A stretch of DNA of 64,000 nt, taken from assembly GCA_017882265.1 (NCBI GenBank), contig JADGPW010000180.1, positions 1 to 64,000 on the forward strand. Direction: 5' to 3'. The stretch is from Chitinophagaceae bacterium. GTDB lineage: Bacteria > Bacteroidota > Bacteroidia > Chitinophagales > Chitinophagaceae. The translations under genes and the position numbers were made by a program. The notes beneath the pieces were generated by a model. That model was not told where the DNA came from. It was given only the letters and a program-made list of their open reading frames with translations, and made no database searches. Shown piece after piece: positions 25,978 to 35,499 of the stretch (position 1 is the stretch's first letter; every line of letters starts with the position of its first letter).

Positions 25978-26250
25978 ATGGACTCGATACCTAATGAAGG
26001 CCTCCCCAAAATGGCAGCCTGTGAACCAGTCGGTATCATTGTTGAACCCGGAAAAGTTTACTCCTGGTGCAGTTGTGGGCTAACTGAAAAAGGGCCTTTT
26101 TGCGATAATAATCACAGAAAAGTAGAAGGCACCCCATTCAGAAGCGTTAAAGTGATGTTTGATAAAACAGCAGAGATATGGTTTTGCCAATGCAGGCAAA
26201 CAAAGACACCGCCGTTTTGTGATGAAACGCATAAGACCCTAAATCCCTAA
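25978..26250 (+). CDS. CDGSH iron-sulfur domain protein (tandem motif)
   Basis: 90 aa with two CDGSH-type 2Fe-2S motifs: CSCGLTEKGPFCDNNH (residues ~23-38) and CQCRQTKTPPFCDETH (~66-81). Each offers the three Cys and one His needed to bind a cluster. In both, the usual G-[SAT] before the His is replaced (DNNH, DETH), so redox potential may differ. Bacterial relatives are small soluble electron- or cluster-transfer proteins. The stop is inside the CCCTAAAGGG palindrome (26245-26254). Confidence 0.88.
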   Translation: MDSIPNEGLPKMAACEPVGIIVEPGKVYSWCSCGLTEKGPFCDNNHRKVEGTPFRSVKVMFDKTAEIWFCQCRQTKTPPFCDETHKTLNP

Positions 26251-26340
26251 AGGGACTTACGAACTTTTCATTTAAATGAAATATCGTCCACTCTCAGAAT
26301 TTCCGTTAAGCCCCTTTAGGGGGTTTGGGGGGTTGGGGGT
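26245..26340. repeat. CCCTAAAGGG / CCCCTTTAGGGG palindromes at two gene ends
   Basis: CCCTAAAGGG at 26245-26254 contains the CDGSH stop. CCCCTTTAGGGG at 26311-26322 contains the stop of the convergent metalloprotease (26316-26318). A G-rich tail (GGGTTTGGGGGGTTGGGGG, 26321-26339) extends into the protease and encodes its terminal PPTPQTP. Both convergent genes end inside related palindromes. Confidence 0.7.
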
Positions 26341-28751
26341 TCCCAATCACACCCGATCGGCGAACCCGGTGGAATTTCTTTATGCAGGGTAGGCTTTGCT
26401 TTCCCTGGTTCCTTCATTCTTTCCAGGGCGAGCAATAAATGGCCTTTATAGGTATCATCCTTTACGATATTAGTTTGTGATTCAATAAAAGTTTTTAATT
26501 CTTCCAATGCTTTTTGCAGGCAGGATTTTACCAGGAAAGAATTATCGTCATTGATACTCGCTGCCAAAAGGTAGGTGAGCAATACCTGTTCTGTTTGTAA
26601 TTGAATCAGCTTTTCCATTCCCTCCCGACGGGGTGCTTTCCAGGTAGAAGCAACAAGCATCCTTACCATTTCAGCTACCCCCAATCCGTTATTTTCCACT
26701 TCATACTGTATCATCCTGTTCAATCGGTCTGAATTAAACAAAAATGACAAGGGCAGATCAGCGGCTGTTTCTGCCGGTGATAATACGTCAAATGCAAGAC
26801 CGGTTCGCTTTCTGAATAATTCACGGGAAAAATTATAGCCGGCTGGCCGGGGAGGAATGAGTTTGGCGATCCGATCCGGGATCAATAAAATGGTTGGGTC
26901 CATGCAATCGATCACGGCATTTAAGGCACGTAATTGTTCCGCTTTGCTTACTGGTTCAGTGGCCGTTCTCCCATCACCTCTCAATGTATAAGTATATGAC
27001 ATCCCTCCTATTACTTTTGTTACCGCTTCCAATTGGTAGCGATGATAAAAATAAACAGGTACCAGTACATCTTCCAGCATGGCCATCGGCATACCCGGGC
27101 GGATATTTTTTTCACCAAACTGGCTCAGGGCTTTTTCTCTTACTTTCATTACTTCCTTTAGCCCGTCAACTGCATTGGCTCCATTATCCCACAAATGAGT
27201 ACGGGGATGTAGGGCCCCGGCTGGTCTGGCATCCTGGTCAGTCAGAAATTCAAGCCCTTTTTTCTGGGCATCATTCAGGATCCTGTCCAATGCCCCGGTT
27301 TCATTACTATTTTTTGCAAACTCCCGGTACCCCCAGTTGATCGCTACTTTGTCCCATTCCCCGATCTTATTATCATAAGCATTGCTTAGATCAATTTCCC
27401 CGGCACTGTTCAATTGAATAAGCGGATGAGGATAGTCCATCACGCTTGCGCGGTTATCGGAACTGGCAATATAATTATGCATGAGTCCCAGGGTATGACC
27501 CACTTCATGTGCTGCCAGTTGTTTTAATCTTTCCAATGCCATGGTTAGCATTTTATTGTCAACCGGAATTCCATTTTCATATGGAGCCAATAACCCGGTC
27601 GCAATTAAATAATCCTGCCGCACACGTAGTGATCCCAATGTGACGTTGCCTTTTATTATTTCCCCCGTTCGCGGATCGGTAACGGAAGCGCCATAACTCC
27701 ATCCGCGGGTGGATCGATGCACCCAGTTGATCATATTGTAGCGAATGTCCATAGGGTCCGCGTCTTCAGGTAAGAGCTTTACCTGGAAAGCATTTTTATA
27801 CCCCGCCGCCTCAAAAGCCTGGTTCCACCAGCTGGCCCCTTCCAGCAATGCACTTCTGATAGGTTCCGGTGTCCCGTTATCGAGATAATAAATAATAGGC
27901 TTTACCGGTTCACTTATCGCAGCCGTTGGGTTTTTTTTCTTTAAGCGATGCCGGGTGATAAAATATTTCTGGATGGATTCTGATACCGGCGTGCTGAAAT
28001 CATAAAAAGAAATAGCAGCATAACTGCTGCGTGGGTCAAATAGCCTGGGCTGGAAATCATTATCGGGTAATTGAACAAAGGACTGGTGTAACCTGAGTGT
28101 AATAGCTTCAGCGGAGGGTGTCACTGATTGCACATTGTTACCCGTATTCCCATCGTTGTTGACAAACGTAACGGTTGTTTCGAATTCTGTATTGAATGGA
28201 AAATTCCTGGTATAGGGCAGGTACATCGCGGACCTGCTTTTATCTAATGAATAATTACCCTGTTGATTACTGCGCAGGCGATTCGATACCTGCATGGCAT
28301 CACGCAATAAAAAATCGGTGGCATCCACCAGGTAATGATCCCCGGTCTCTGCTTCCACGGTGAATCCCCATAAAATGGATTGGGCAAAAGATTCCTCCAC
28401 CGCTCTCTTTTCTGCTGCGTCATTAGTAACAGCACGATAATTATAGTTGGGCTGGATCAACAGGATCTTCCTTCCTGTTTTTGAAAATTTAACGATCTTT
28501 TCATTTCCTATAAGACCCCTGTCCAAACCAATATCATTAGATCCCAGTCCCGCCGGCAGGGAACTGAGGTACAAAATTTCAGAATCCAGCCTGGTAATTT
28601 CCAGCCAAATCTTACCGGCATTCTCATCCCAGTAAAAATTCAGGAAGCCCTCGTATTTCTTAAGGTCTTTTGTTTTTTCTTCAATAGAAGGCAGTTTTTG
28701 CGCAGCGAGGCAAACGGGGAATAGTAACAGAAGAAGAGACAGGCTTTTCAT
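26316..28751 (-). CDS. Zinc-dependent metalloprotease (DUF5117/DUF5118 type)
   Basis: 811 aa, exported (signal peptide MKSLSLLLLLFPVCLAAQ). N-terminal DUF5118/5117-like regions (YEGFLNFYWDENAGKIWLEI, ITRHRLKKKNP) precede a metzincin-like active site HEVGHTLGLMH: His415, Glu416, His419, His425. A following conserved region (VMDYPHP) may supply the Met-turn. The C-terminal ~250 residues are helical. It is probably a periplasmic or surface peptidase; substrates unknown. The extreme C-terminus (PPTPQTP) is encoded by an intergenic G-rich repeat. Confidence 0.88.
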   Translation of the reverse strand: MKSLSLLLLLFPVCLAAQKLPSIEEKTKDLKKYEGFLNFYWDENAGKIWLEITRLDSEILYLSSLPAGLGSNDIGLDRGLIGNEKIVKFSKTGRKILLIQPNYNYRAVTNDAAEKRAVEESFAQSILWGFTVEAETGDHYLVDATDFLLRDAMQVSNRLRSNQQGNYSLDKSRSAMYLPYTRNFPFNTEFETTVTFVNNDGNTGNNVQSVTPSAEAITLRLHQSFVQLPDNDFQPRLFDPRSSYAAISFYDFSTPVSESIQKYFITRHRLKKKNPTAAISEPVKPIIYYLDNGTPEPIRSALLEGASWWNQAFEAAGYKNAFQVKLLPEDADPMDIRYNMINWVHRSTRGWSYGASVTDPRTGEIIKGNVTLGSLRVRQDYLIATGLLAPYENGIPVDNKMLTMALERLKQLAAHEVGHTLGLMHNYIASSDNRASVMDYPHPLIQLNSAGEIDLSNAYDNKIGEWDKVAINWGYREFAKNSNETGALDRILNDAQKKGLEFLTDQDARPAGALHPRTHLWDNGANAVDGLKEVMKVREKALSQFGEKNIRPGMPMAMLEDVLVPVYFYHRYQLEAVTKVIGGMSYTYTLRGDGRTATEPVSKAEQLRALNAVIDCMDPTILLIPDRIAKLIPPRPAGYNFSRELFRKRTGLAFDVLSPAETAADLPLSFLFNSDRLNRMIQYEVENNGLGVAEMVRMLVASTWKAPRREGMEKLIQLQTEQVLLTYLLAASINDDNSFLVKSCLQKALEELKTFIESQTNIVKDDTYKGHLLLALERMKEPGKAKPTLHKEIPPGSPIGCDWEPPTPQTP

Positions 28752-28913
28752 AGCATACAGTTTTATTTGGTCAGGTTAAGCAATGTATAAAAGTATCAGA
28801 GGTAAATTTTTACAACCGGAAATTAAAAAATATTTTAACGCTGGAGCAAATATTTAACGACATTGCCAGCAATTCTTTTTCAATCTTTTTAAGGTACAAA
28901 TATTTGTGCTACT

Positions 28914-29783
28914 ATGAAAGTAATTGATTGTTTTATGTTTTTTAATGAGCTGGATTTACTCGAGTTCAGGCTTACGCTACTTAATGAACATGTAACACAT
29001 TTTGTCATTGCTGAGTCAAACATTACACACTCCGGCCAATCAAAGCCTTATCATTTTGAAGAAAACAAAAAGCGCTTTGATCACTGGTTGCATAAAATTA
29101 CATACCTGAAAGTAAAACAAACAACCAATGGGCTTGATTTTAGCACAAAAGGAACCAGTTACAATCCGAAAAGTGCCGCCTTTAATATAGAGAATGAGCA
29201 TCGCAATACTTTATCAGTAGCTTCTTCTATTGCAAACGATGAAGATTTGATCCTGATAAGTGACCTGGACGAGATCCCAAACCCATTTTCACTGAAAAAT
29301 AAATCGCTTGAAACCGGGCCTGTAGCGTTTTCAATGCTCTTTCATTATTATTTTTTTAACTGCCAGAATGTGGGGGCCGAAAGATGGTGGAATGGCAGTA
29401 TCCTTTGTACAGGTAAACAATTTAAACATACGACGCCTCAACTACTAAGGGATAACAGGAATATATTCAAAAGGGTCCGGAACGCCGGCTGGCATTTTTC
29501 TTACCTGGGCGGAGTAGAAAAAATAAAACAAAAAATTCAATCTTTTGCACATACTGAATTGAACAGGGAAGAATATTTAAGCGATACACGTATTCGAAAG
29601 GCCCTGGAAGAGGGAAACGATATATTTAACCGCCCTGATGCTATTTATAAATTTGTTTCTGTTTATTATTACCCTGATTTCCTGCGAACTGTTATGGAGC
29701 AATATCCTGCCTTTATTTATGTAAAAAAGAAAGATGGTTTTTATACCCGACTGTTCTATTCATTAAAAAGAATATTTTCATAA
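28914..29783 (+). CDS. Glycosyltransferase family 17 protein
   Basis: 289 aa. The start MKVIDCFMFFNELDLLEFRLTLL and FVIAESNITHSGQSKPYHF are the hallmark of the GT17 family (GnT-III-like, beta-1,4-N-acetylglucosaminyltransferase fold), with the acidic motif LISDLDEIPNP (residues ~118-128). Bacterial members are usually in capsule or LPS clusters. First gene of a five-transferase cluster; 4 nt separate it from the next gene, so they are co-transcribed. Donor and acceptor unknown. Confidence 0.88.
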   Translation: MKVIDCFMFFNELDLLEFRLTLLNEHVTHFVIAESNITHSGQSKPYHFEENKKRFDHWLHKITYLKVKQTTNGLDFSTKGTSYNPKSAAFNIENEHRNTLSVASSIANDEDLILISDLDEIPNPFSLKNKSLETGPVAFSMLFHYYFFNCQNVGAERWWNGSILCTGKQFKHTTPQLLRDNRNIFKRVRNAGWHFSYLGGVEKIKQKIQSFAHTELNREEYLSDTRIRKALEEGNDIFNRPDAIYKFVSVYYYPDFLRTVMEQYPAFIYVKKKDGFYTRLFYSLKRIFS

Positions 29784-29787
29784 TCAT

Positions 29788-30738
29788 ATGAAAACCCCGG
29801 TAGTCAATACAGTTAAAGAACGTCCGCTGGTATCTATTGCCCTCCCTACCTGTAATGGTGAAAAATTTTTAAACCAACAAATTGACTCCTTACTGGCCCA
29901 AACTTATACAAACATTGAAATCATAGCTGTAGATGATGCATCGATAGACCAAACCAAGGCTTTACTGGAAGAATACGCACTAAAAGATAACAGGTTTCGG
30001 TTTTTTATTAATGAAAATAATATGGGTTACAATAAAAATTTCGAAAAAGCTATTCGTCTTTGTTCTGCCCAATTTATTGCCATAAGCGACCAGGATGATA
30101 TCTGGGAGCCGGTAAAGATCGAATCCATGATGAAGGGTTGGTCAACAGGTTCATTATTCATTTATTCACTCTCCGGGACGTTTAACGACAATGATTTTAC
30201 AACAAAGCAACCCGCTCAAAAGGTGCATTATGCGAATATTGATAATACGCATTCCCTGGTATTCAACAGTCCCGTACATGGGCATGCCTCTATGTTAAAA
30301 AAAGAATTGGTCCCCTATTGCCTGCCTTTCCCAACTGATATATTTTACGACTGGTGGATAAGTATGCATGCAGCAAGTATCGGTGTGATAGGCGTTGTAC
30401 CCCGAACACTGACCTGGCACCGTGTACACGAAAAAAATAGTTCAAGGACACTGACCTCTATTATTGACAAAGAAGAGCGTGACAGCCAGCTCAGGCAACA
30501 GATCATATATTTCCTTGAAACCTTTTGCAAAAAGGATATAGGAAAAGAAAAAGAAAAGAAATCCCTGCTGGAGTATGCTGCGCTATTAAAAGACATGGAT
30601 GGTAAAAAATTCTCCCCGGGTATGTTCAGGTATGTCATAAAAAACCGCAGGCTTATATTCCATTATAAGAAAAAGCCTTTTGTTTTTTTCTCACATATAA
30701 AACATGCTTTCCGGATGGCGCGTAAAGGGTTATTGTAA
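29788..30738 (+). CDS. Glycosyltransferase family 2 (rhamnosyltransferase-like)
   Basis: 316 aa GT-A enzyme. VSIALPTCNGEKFLNQQIDSLL and IIAVDDASIDQT mark the N-terminal nucleotide-sugar site; ISDQDDIWEP (residues ~94-103) is the DxD-type metal motif seen in rhamnosyl- and related transferases. The C-terminal part is helical and basic (FFSHIKHAFRMARKGLL) and may touch the membrane. Co-transcribed with the GT17 gene. Confidence 0.88.
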   Translation: MKTPVVNTVKERPLVSIALPTCNGEKFLNQQIDSLLAQTYTNIEIIAVDDASIDQTKALLEEYALKDNRFRFFINENNMGYNKNFEKAIRLCSAQFIAISDQDDIWEPVKIESMMKGWSTGSLFIYSLSGTFNDNDFTTKQPAQKVHYANIDNTHSLVFNSPVHGHASMLKKELVPYCLPFPTDIFYDWWISMHAASIGVIGVVPRTLTWHRVHEKNSSRTLTSIIDKEERDSQLRQQIIYFLETFCKKDIGKEKEKKSLLEYAALLKDMDGKKFSPGMFRYVIKNRRLIFHYKKKPFVFFSHIKHAFRMARKGLL

Positions 30739-30750
30739 AAAAAAGGAAAT

Positions 30751-30969
30751 CTATCCAGGCTGTTTATTATTCTTCCACCACCGGTACGCTATAAAACCTA
30801 CAATACCAAAAGGAGCAAAAGCAAGGTAAAGAATGCCTGAATTCATGCCTTTGGCGGGCTTTTCACCAAGCTGCTGGGTTGTTTTGGTGCAGATAGAACA
30901 CTGGGCAGATGAATAATGAAAAGATAACAGCGATAAAGTAAGAGATAATATCAATGCCCACATTTTCAT
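30751..30969 (-). CDS. Small exported protein with CxxC and one membrane helix
   Basis: 72 aa. Signal peptide (residues 1-22, ending SSAQ) directly followed by CSICTKTTQQLGEKPAKGMNS (given here in part as CSICTKT) and then one transmembrane helix (GILYLAFAPFGIVGFIAYRWW) with a short charged end. The two cysteines right after the cleavage site could bind metal or haem or form a disulfide; I do not know a function. It interrupts the glycosyltransferase cluster on the opposite strand. Confidence 0.65.
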   Translation of the reverse strand: MKMWALILSLTLSLLSFHYSSAQCSICTKTTQQLGEKPAKGMNSGILYLAFAPFGIVGFIAYRWWKNNKQPG

Positions 30970-31064
30970 ATCCGGTAAATTTTTACAAAGTTACAGCCTG
31001 AAAACAACGTGAAAACAAAAAAATCTGTCCCCGGATTACCTCACAGTGTATGGGCTTCATCTCT

Positions 31065-32207
31065 TCATTTTAGTTTTACAAGTATTTCTGAAATTTCCTG
31101 AAAACGTTTGCCCCACAATGCCCAGTTGAGCTTGCTGTCATAATATTGGCGACTGGATGCTTTTAGATCATTCAATAGTAATTGATCAGCAATAAGTTTT
31201 AAAATTATTTCAGCATAAGCACCTGGACCTGCAGTAAAAGAAAGAGCATATCCATTTATTCCCTCTTTTATATAACTGGTTACCCCACCGGTATCAGATG
31301 TTACAGAAGGAATGCCATAAGCCGAAGCCTCGCTAAAAGCGATTCCGGCACATTCGGCTCTTGTGGGCAACAGGAGAAAATCTGTTTGTTGGAAAATCTT
31401 TTGAAACTGAAGACAGTCTTCTGCTTTGTTCTTGTCCAGGAAAGGAATGATTGTTATATTTTCCTCTTCTGACAAATCATGTGGCGGTACACAACCAATT
31501 ATATGAAGGTGGGGATCAATCCCTTTTTGTTTTAGCAGACTGAATATTTCCAGTACTATATTTCCACCCTTTCTTTCCCATTCTGTGCCAAGAAATAATA
31601 ACCGGCATCGCCCGGGCGCATAAGTCATTAGCTCTTCATGCCTGGGAATAAAATCCATGTTGGCTCCACAAAGAACTACCGAGATTTTATTTTCATCAAT
31701 TCCATAATCATTAACAGCTGAGTTTTTACTCCATTCAGATGCCAGCATGCAATGCGTGGCGTTTTTAAACGCCATTTTATCCAATTCAATCCCTTGCCTG
31801 ATATTATAGCCGGCAAGGTTACTGAAATAAGGATAATATCCCTGTATCTGCTGAAAAGTCGCATCTATCATAAAGATGATAGGAATAGTCGTTTTAAGAT
31901 ACGCGATTAATTGCGGTGAAGCAGAAACGAATAATAAATCTACATGGGTTTTTTCCAGGTCTTTCTGTAATTGTCTGCTAAAATACCTGGCGTATTTTTT
32001 TAAAAATTCTACTGATGTGTTTTTTTTTAAAAGCCTTCTGTTTAGGCTTTTTTGCATCGTGAGCCATTCCCTAAGGTGCCAGGGCCATTTATAATGAAAG
32101 ATGACAACTTCGTTTTTTTTACGGATTTCCTGAAAAGAATAATAGCAGGTTCCTGACCATGATTTTTTATCCAAAGGGCTCCATCTTGCAGCAAATCCAA
32201 CTTTCAT
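31065..32207 (-). CDS. Glycosyltransferase family 4 protein
   Basis: 380 aa GT-B enzyme. The C-terminal domain holds the donor-binding signature: LLFLGTEWERKGGNIVLEIF, then RAECAGIAFSEASAYGIP (E-x7-E pattern) and SDTGGV. The N-terminal domain shows FAARWSPLDKKSWSGTCYYS. It is the last gene of a three-gene leftward operon with the DXD and GT25 transferases (12-nt gap). A retaining transfer in LPS or capsule assembly is likely; substrate unknown. Confidence 0.88.
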   Translation of the reverse strand: MKVGFAARWSPLDKKSWSGTCYYSFQEIRKKNEVVIFHYKWPWHLREWLTMQKSLNRRLLKKNTSVEFLKKYARYFSRQLQKDLEKTHVDLLFVSASPQLIAYLKTTIPIIFMIDATFQQIQGYYPYFSNLAGYNIRQGIELDKMAFKNATHCMLASEWSKNSAVNDYGIDENKISVVLCGANMDFIPRHEELMTYAPGRCRLLFLGTEWERKGGNIVLEIFSLLKQKGIDPHLHIIGCVPPHDLSEEENITIIPFLDKNKAEDCLQFQKIFQQTDFLLLPTRAECAGIAFSEASAYGIPSVTSDTGGVTSYIKEGINGYALSFTAGPGAYAEIILKLIADQLLLNDLKASSRQYYDSKLNWALWGKRFQEISEILVKLK

Positions 32208-32219
32208 ATTTAATCAACT

Positions 32220-33059
32220 TTATAAAAACTTCCTTGCAATAAGGTTGTACGTCGTATTTTGATCCATTATTTCTTTAACAGTCAGCCGTGACAAATATTT
32301 ATCCCATGAAAACGATTCCCATAAATGGTGAAGATAGGCTCCGGGAAATTCAGTTTCTACCTCAAACATTGATTTTAACCCTTCTGTATCGTATAAAGGA
32401 TAATGAAATGCATACGGACTAAGTATTGCTATGCTTTCCGGATGTAAAATCGCCAGTTGCTCCGGCACAAGAACAGAATGTTCATTCCAGTAATTATCTC
32501 TTCCTTTGGAGCGAAATGTTCTGTACTCCTTTAGCCACCCGGCTACAAATTCACTGCCCTTTTCAGCTAACAGTACAGCATTACACAAACCAGCTGAAGT
32601 AACAGCACTTTCTTTTATTAATCCCAGACTTTTGCGAATTGAATATTTTATTTTTTGCCGGTAATTTTTTGGAATATAGGCCGTTTTTAATTCCTGCCCG
32701 ATAACAAATGAATGAGACAATAGGGCCGTCAGGGGTTTAACGCTTATCGTATCCATGTCAAGGTAGATTCCGCCAGTTTTTTCCAGCGCCTGCAACCTCA
32801 CTACATCTGCTTTATGTGCCATATGGTATAAAGGTCTCCCCATAAAAGAATCAGGAGCTACAATTTTATTCAGGCTCATTAACTGTTTTGCTCTTTGCCA
32901 CCACTCCCCTTCTGGTTCATATTGATAATGAAGATATACTGCATCGGGTTTATTAAGTACGACAGCAGATTTTACAGAAAGATAATGTACCAGTGAAAAA
33001 GGTTTGCCGCCAAAATCCCGAGCCATCCCGAAAACAAAATGAAAAATATTGGGAATCAT
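32220..33059 (-). CDS. DXD-motif glycosyltransferase (GT32-like)
   Basis: 279 aa. IPNIFHFVFG at the N-terminus and HKADVVRLQALEKTGGIYLD followed by MDT is the sugar-binding region containing the DXD motif (residues ~80-105) typical of GT32/capsular polysaccharide synthesis proteins. The end of the protein has HHLWESFSW, also usual for the family. Its ATG overlaps the stop of the upstream GT25 gene by 4 bases, so they are translationally coupled. Confidence 0.85.
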   Translation of the reverse strand: MIPNIFHFVFGMARDFGGKPFSLVHYLSVKSAVVLNKPDAVYLHYQYEPEGEWWQRAKQLMSLNKIVAPDSFMGRPLYHMAHKADVVRLQALEKTGGIYLDMDTISVKPLTALLSHSFVIGQELKTAYIPKNYRQKIKYSIRKSLGLIKESAVTSAGLCNAVLLAEKGSEFVAGWLKEYRTFRSKGRDNYWNEHSVLVPEQLAILHPESIAILSPYAFHYPLYDTEGLKSMFEVETEFPGAYLHHLWESFSWDKYLSRLTVKEIMDQNTTYNLIARKFL

Positions 33060-33853
33060 TTCAGCTGTGGTTTTGTTTCGTCCTTTACATAGGATTTTTC
33101 TGTCTTGTCGTTGAAAATTTCCTGTGTAAAAAAAACCGATCTGCTTGTAAATGCATTCAATTCTCCTTTCAGAATTAAAGCTGTTAATACATTATCAGCC
33201 CGGTATTTTACTGGCGTCTGCATCTTTAATAATTTCTTAGCTGCTTCCAGTTTCAAAGCATAGGCATGGGTGCAATCATGAAAGCCTGCTTTAAGTAATG
33301 TCTTGCTGAATTCCTGTGGCAGAAGCCTGTTTACCATTTTATAAGACAAATGACTCAAACCTAACCGGGCAAGTATTTTATACCAGCCTTGTTTCAGCTT
33401 TCTTTTAAATGTTCTTTTCTCATTTTTAAGATAGCCCAGGTAGAACAATTCCCAGTTTTCCGGTAACTCTTTAAAAGCGTCCGCTAACAAAGTAAGATTG
33501 GTATACTCCGGAACCACATCATCTTCAAGAATCAGTACCCTGTTCCAGTTATTATCTATGATGGCCTGGTAAATACTTCTATGGGAGAGGGCACAGGCAA
33601 TTTCACCAATTGTCATTTCTTTAAACACCTGCCATACTGCCAGGGAAGTTTTTTTGTCGTATAGATAATTACAACTGATAAAATTGGCGTTAAGATCATT
33701 TTTATCAACCCCATAAAAAAAATCAAAACAAATCCCCTTCAACCTGCAGGTTACTTTTTTGTGTCTCTCAATAGACCGGGGCAGTGTCAGCACAAGTACT
33801 TTGTCAAAATGTTGCTGAAAAAGGTGGTTTATATGGGGTGTTAAAGCTGGCAT
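33056..33853 (-). CDS. Glycosyltransferase family 25 (LPS biosynthesis)
   Basis: 265 aa from the ATG at 33853; the frame continues 9 codons upstream to another possible start. VLTLPRSIERHKKV at the N-terminus and RVLILEDDVVPE (metal-binding EDD) identify GT25, the LgtB/Lex-1-type family that adds hexoses to LPS. CTHAYALKLEAAKKLL is the usual later motif. First gene of the leftward three-gene glycosyltransferase operon. Confidence 0.87.
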   Translation of the reverse strand: MPALTPHINHLFQQHFDKVLVLTLPRSIERHKKVTCRLKGICFDFFYGVDKNDLNANFISCNYLYDKKTSLAVWQVFKEMTIGEIACALSHRSIYQAIIDNNWNRVLILEDDVVPEYTNLTLLADAFKELPENWELFYLGYLKNEKRTFKRKLKQGWYKILARLGLSHLSYKMVNRLLPQEFSKTLLKAGFHDCTHAYALKLEAAKKLLKMQTPVKYRADNVLTALILKGELNAFTSRSVFFTQEIFNDKTEKSYVKDETKPQLK

Positions 33854-34041
33854 GCTAACAAATGTAAAAACAAACAGCAATAAGACGAGAGGTAATTTAC
33901 TGCGGGTTTACACCATTTCCCCTTCCCACTTCTTTTGTATTCCTCAGTTCATATTCATTTATTCCCTCCTTTCTGGAAGGATATTTTAAAATAAGACATT
34001 GCCAAACAATGAAGATGTAATATTTTCAGAAATCCGTAGGA

Positions 34042-34070
34042 TTGGGTATCGTCGTAGTAGTTAAATTTTG
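34042..34070 (+). promoter_or_regulatory. Possible promoter of the TPR gene
   Basis: TTG at 34042, 17 nt, then TAAATTTTG at 34062-34070; it resembles the Bacteroidota TTG/TAnnTTTG promoter with one extra T. It lies 26 nt upstream of the ATG at 34096. Tentative. Confidence 0.35.
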
Positions 34071-34095
34071 TATCTTAAATCAGAAATTACATTTT

Positions 34096-35232
34096 ATGCT
34101 TAAATACCTGGTCACCTTCACCCTTGCAACAGTTTCCTTTTTTAGCAGCTTTGCACAAACCACGGCAAAGGATTGGTATGATAAGGGTATATCACTGAAA
34201 ACCAGTAAAAAATATAAAGAGGCCATTATCGCTTTTAAAAAAGCAGCTATCCTAAAAACCAACTATGCAGAAGCTTTACACCAACTGGGATGGTGTTACA
34301 ACGAAGAAGGCTCTTACAATGACGCTATTGATGCCCTGAAGAAAGAAGGAAAAGCCGGTATGACCGCCAGGGCACCCAACAATTTTGAAATGGGTTATGC
34401 TTACAAAGGACTGAGGAAATATGAGGAGGCACTCCCCTATTTCAATAAAGCGATTGAATTGGATGCCAATTATTCCCTGGCATATAAAGAAAGAGGCAGC
34501 ACTTATAATAAATTAAAAATGTATGATAAAGTGCTGGATGATTTTAATAAATATGAATCGTTGGTTACTTCAGATATAACAGATGCCGGCTATTATTATA
34601 CCAGGGGCTGGACAGAAAATGACCTGGGCAAATATGAGGAGGCTGTAAAATCATTAAAAAAATGTGTAGCGCTTGATCAAAGCTATACAAATGGATTTTC
34701 TGAATTAGGGTTTTCCTATTACAAACTTAATTTGAATGATAATGCCCTGGACAATTACCGGATCGCTATGGTCCTGGATGACACCGATTTTCATCCCCTG
34801 CTTGGCACCGCAGATGTTTATTTTTACAACCTTAAAAACTATGATTCAGCCATCCTGTATTATGAAAAAGGGACACAGATCCAGAAAACCAATAAAGTCG
34901 CTTATTACCGGCTGGGCTGGTGTTATAATGATAAAGAAAAATATGCCAATGCAGTTGATGCATTAAAAGCTGCCGTTTTGCTGGACCCGGAATATGATGA
35001 GGCCAGGACCGAACTGGGTTATGCGTATTATAAACTGGAAAGATATGATGAAGCGCTTGCTCAATTCAGACCGGTGATGAAACATGATCCTAAAAGTGAA
35101 TTGAGCCGATACTATGCCGGTTTTTGTTTCTACCTGAAGGGTGACCAGGATAGCCTTAAAAAAATGATCGATGAACTCAAGGCATTGAATTCAACTAAAT
35201 ATGTGGAGACGCTGACGAAGTATGTGAAATAG
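34096..35232 (+). CDS. Exported tetratricopeptide repeat protein
   Basis: 378 aa from the ATG at 34096, which starts a signal peptide (MLKYLVTFTLATVSFFSSFAQ). The mature part is an almost continuous array of about nine TPR units, seen as repeated A-x-x-x-L-G-x-x-Y and Y-x-x-A-I/L patterns (for example YKEAIIAFKKAAIL, YEEALPYFNKAIELD, YDEALAQFRPVMKHD). TPR arrays are protein-binding scaffolds; this one is periplasmic or membrane-associated. Partners are not evident. A long non-coding tract follows. Confidence 0.88.
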   Translation: MLKYLVTFTLATVSFFSSFAQTTAKDWYDKGISLKTSKKYKEAIIAFKKAAILKTNYAEALHQLGWCYNEEGSYNDAIDALKKEGKAGMTARAPNNFEMGYAYKGLRKYEEALPYFNKAIELDANYSLAYKERGSTYNKLKMYDKVLDDFNKYESLVTSDITDAGYYYTRGWTENDLGKYEEAVKSLKKCVALDQSYTNGFSELGFSYYKLNLNDNALDNYRIAMVLDDTDFHPLLGTADVYFYNLKNYDSAILYYEKGTQIQKTNKVAYYRLGWCYNDKEKYANAVDALKAAVLLDPEYDEARTELGYAYYKLERYDEALAQFRPVMKHDPKSELSRYYAGFCFYLKGDQDSLKKMIDELKALNSTKYVETLTKYVK

Positions 35233-35272
35233 ATAAATTAAGGACTGTTTATTTGCCGCGGTGCGAATACAT

Positions 35273-35352
35273 GGAATTGGGGATTAGGAATTAGGTCCTC
35301 AGTTGAACTTTCCTGTTTTAAGCCAAATCCCAAATTCCTAATCCCCAATTCC
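35273..35352. repeat. Word-repeat hairpin, GGAATTAGG family, copy 1
   Basis: GGAATTGGGGATTAGGAATT (35273-35292) is the exact reverse complement of 35333-35352: a 20-bp perfect stem. Extra ATTCC and ATCCC words on the right arm continue inward to about 35323. It lies 40 nt after the TPR gene stop. Other copies at 49498, 50512 and 61539. Confidence 0.85.
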
Positions 35353-35499
35353 TTCCCGCCCCAACCATTTTTTATTAGCATTTGGGCTTTCTCTTCTCAA
35401 TCCAAATTTGTTCCACCTTATTTTCCTTCCAACTATCTGTCTTTCAACATAATGAGAGTAAAAAGTTCTTATTCAATAAAAAAATAGCGATCTATCAGC

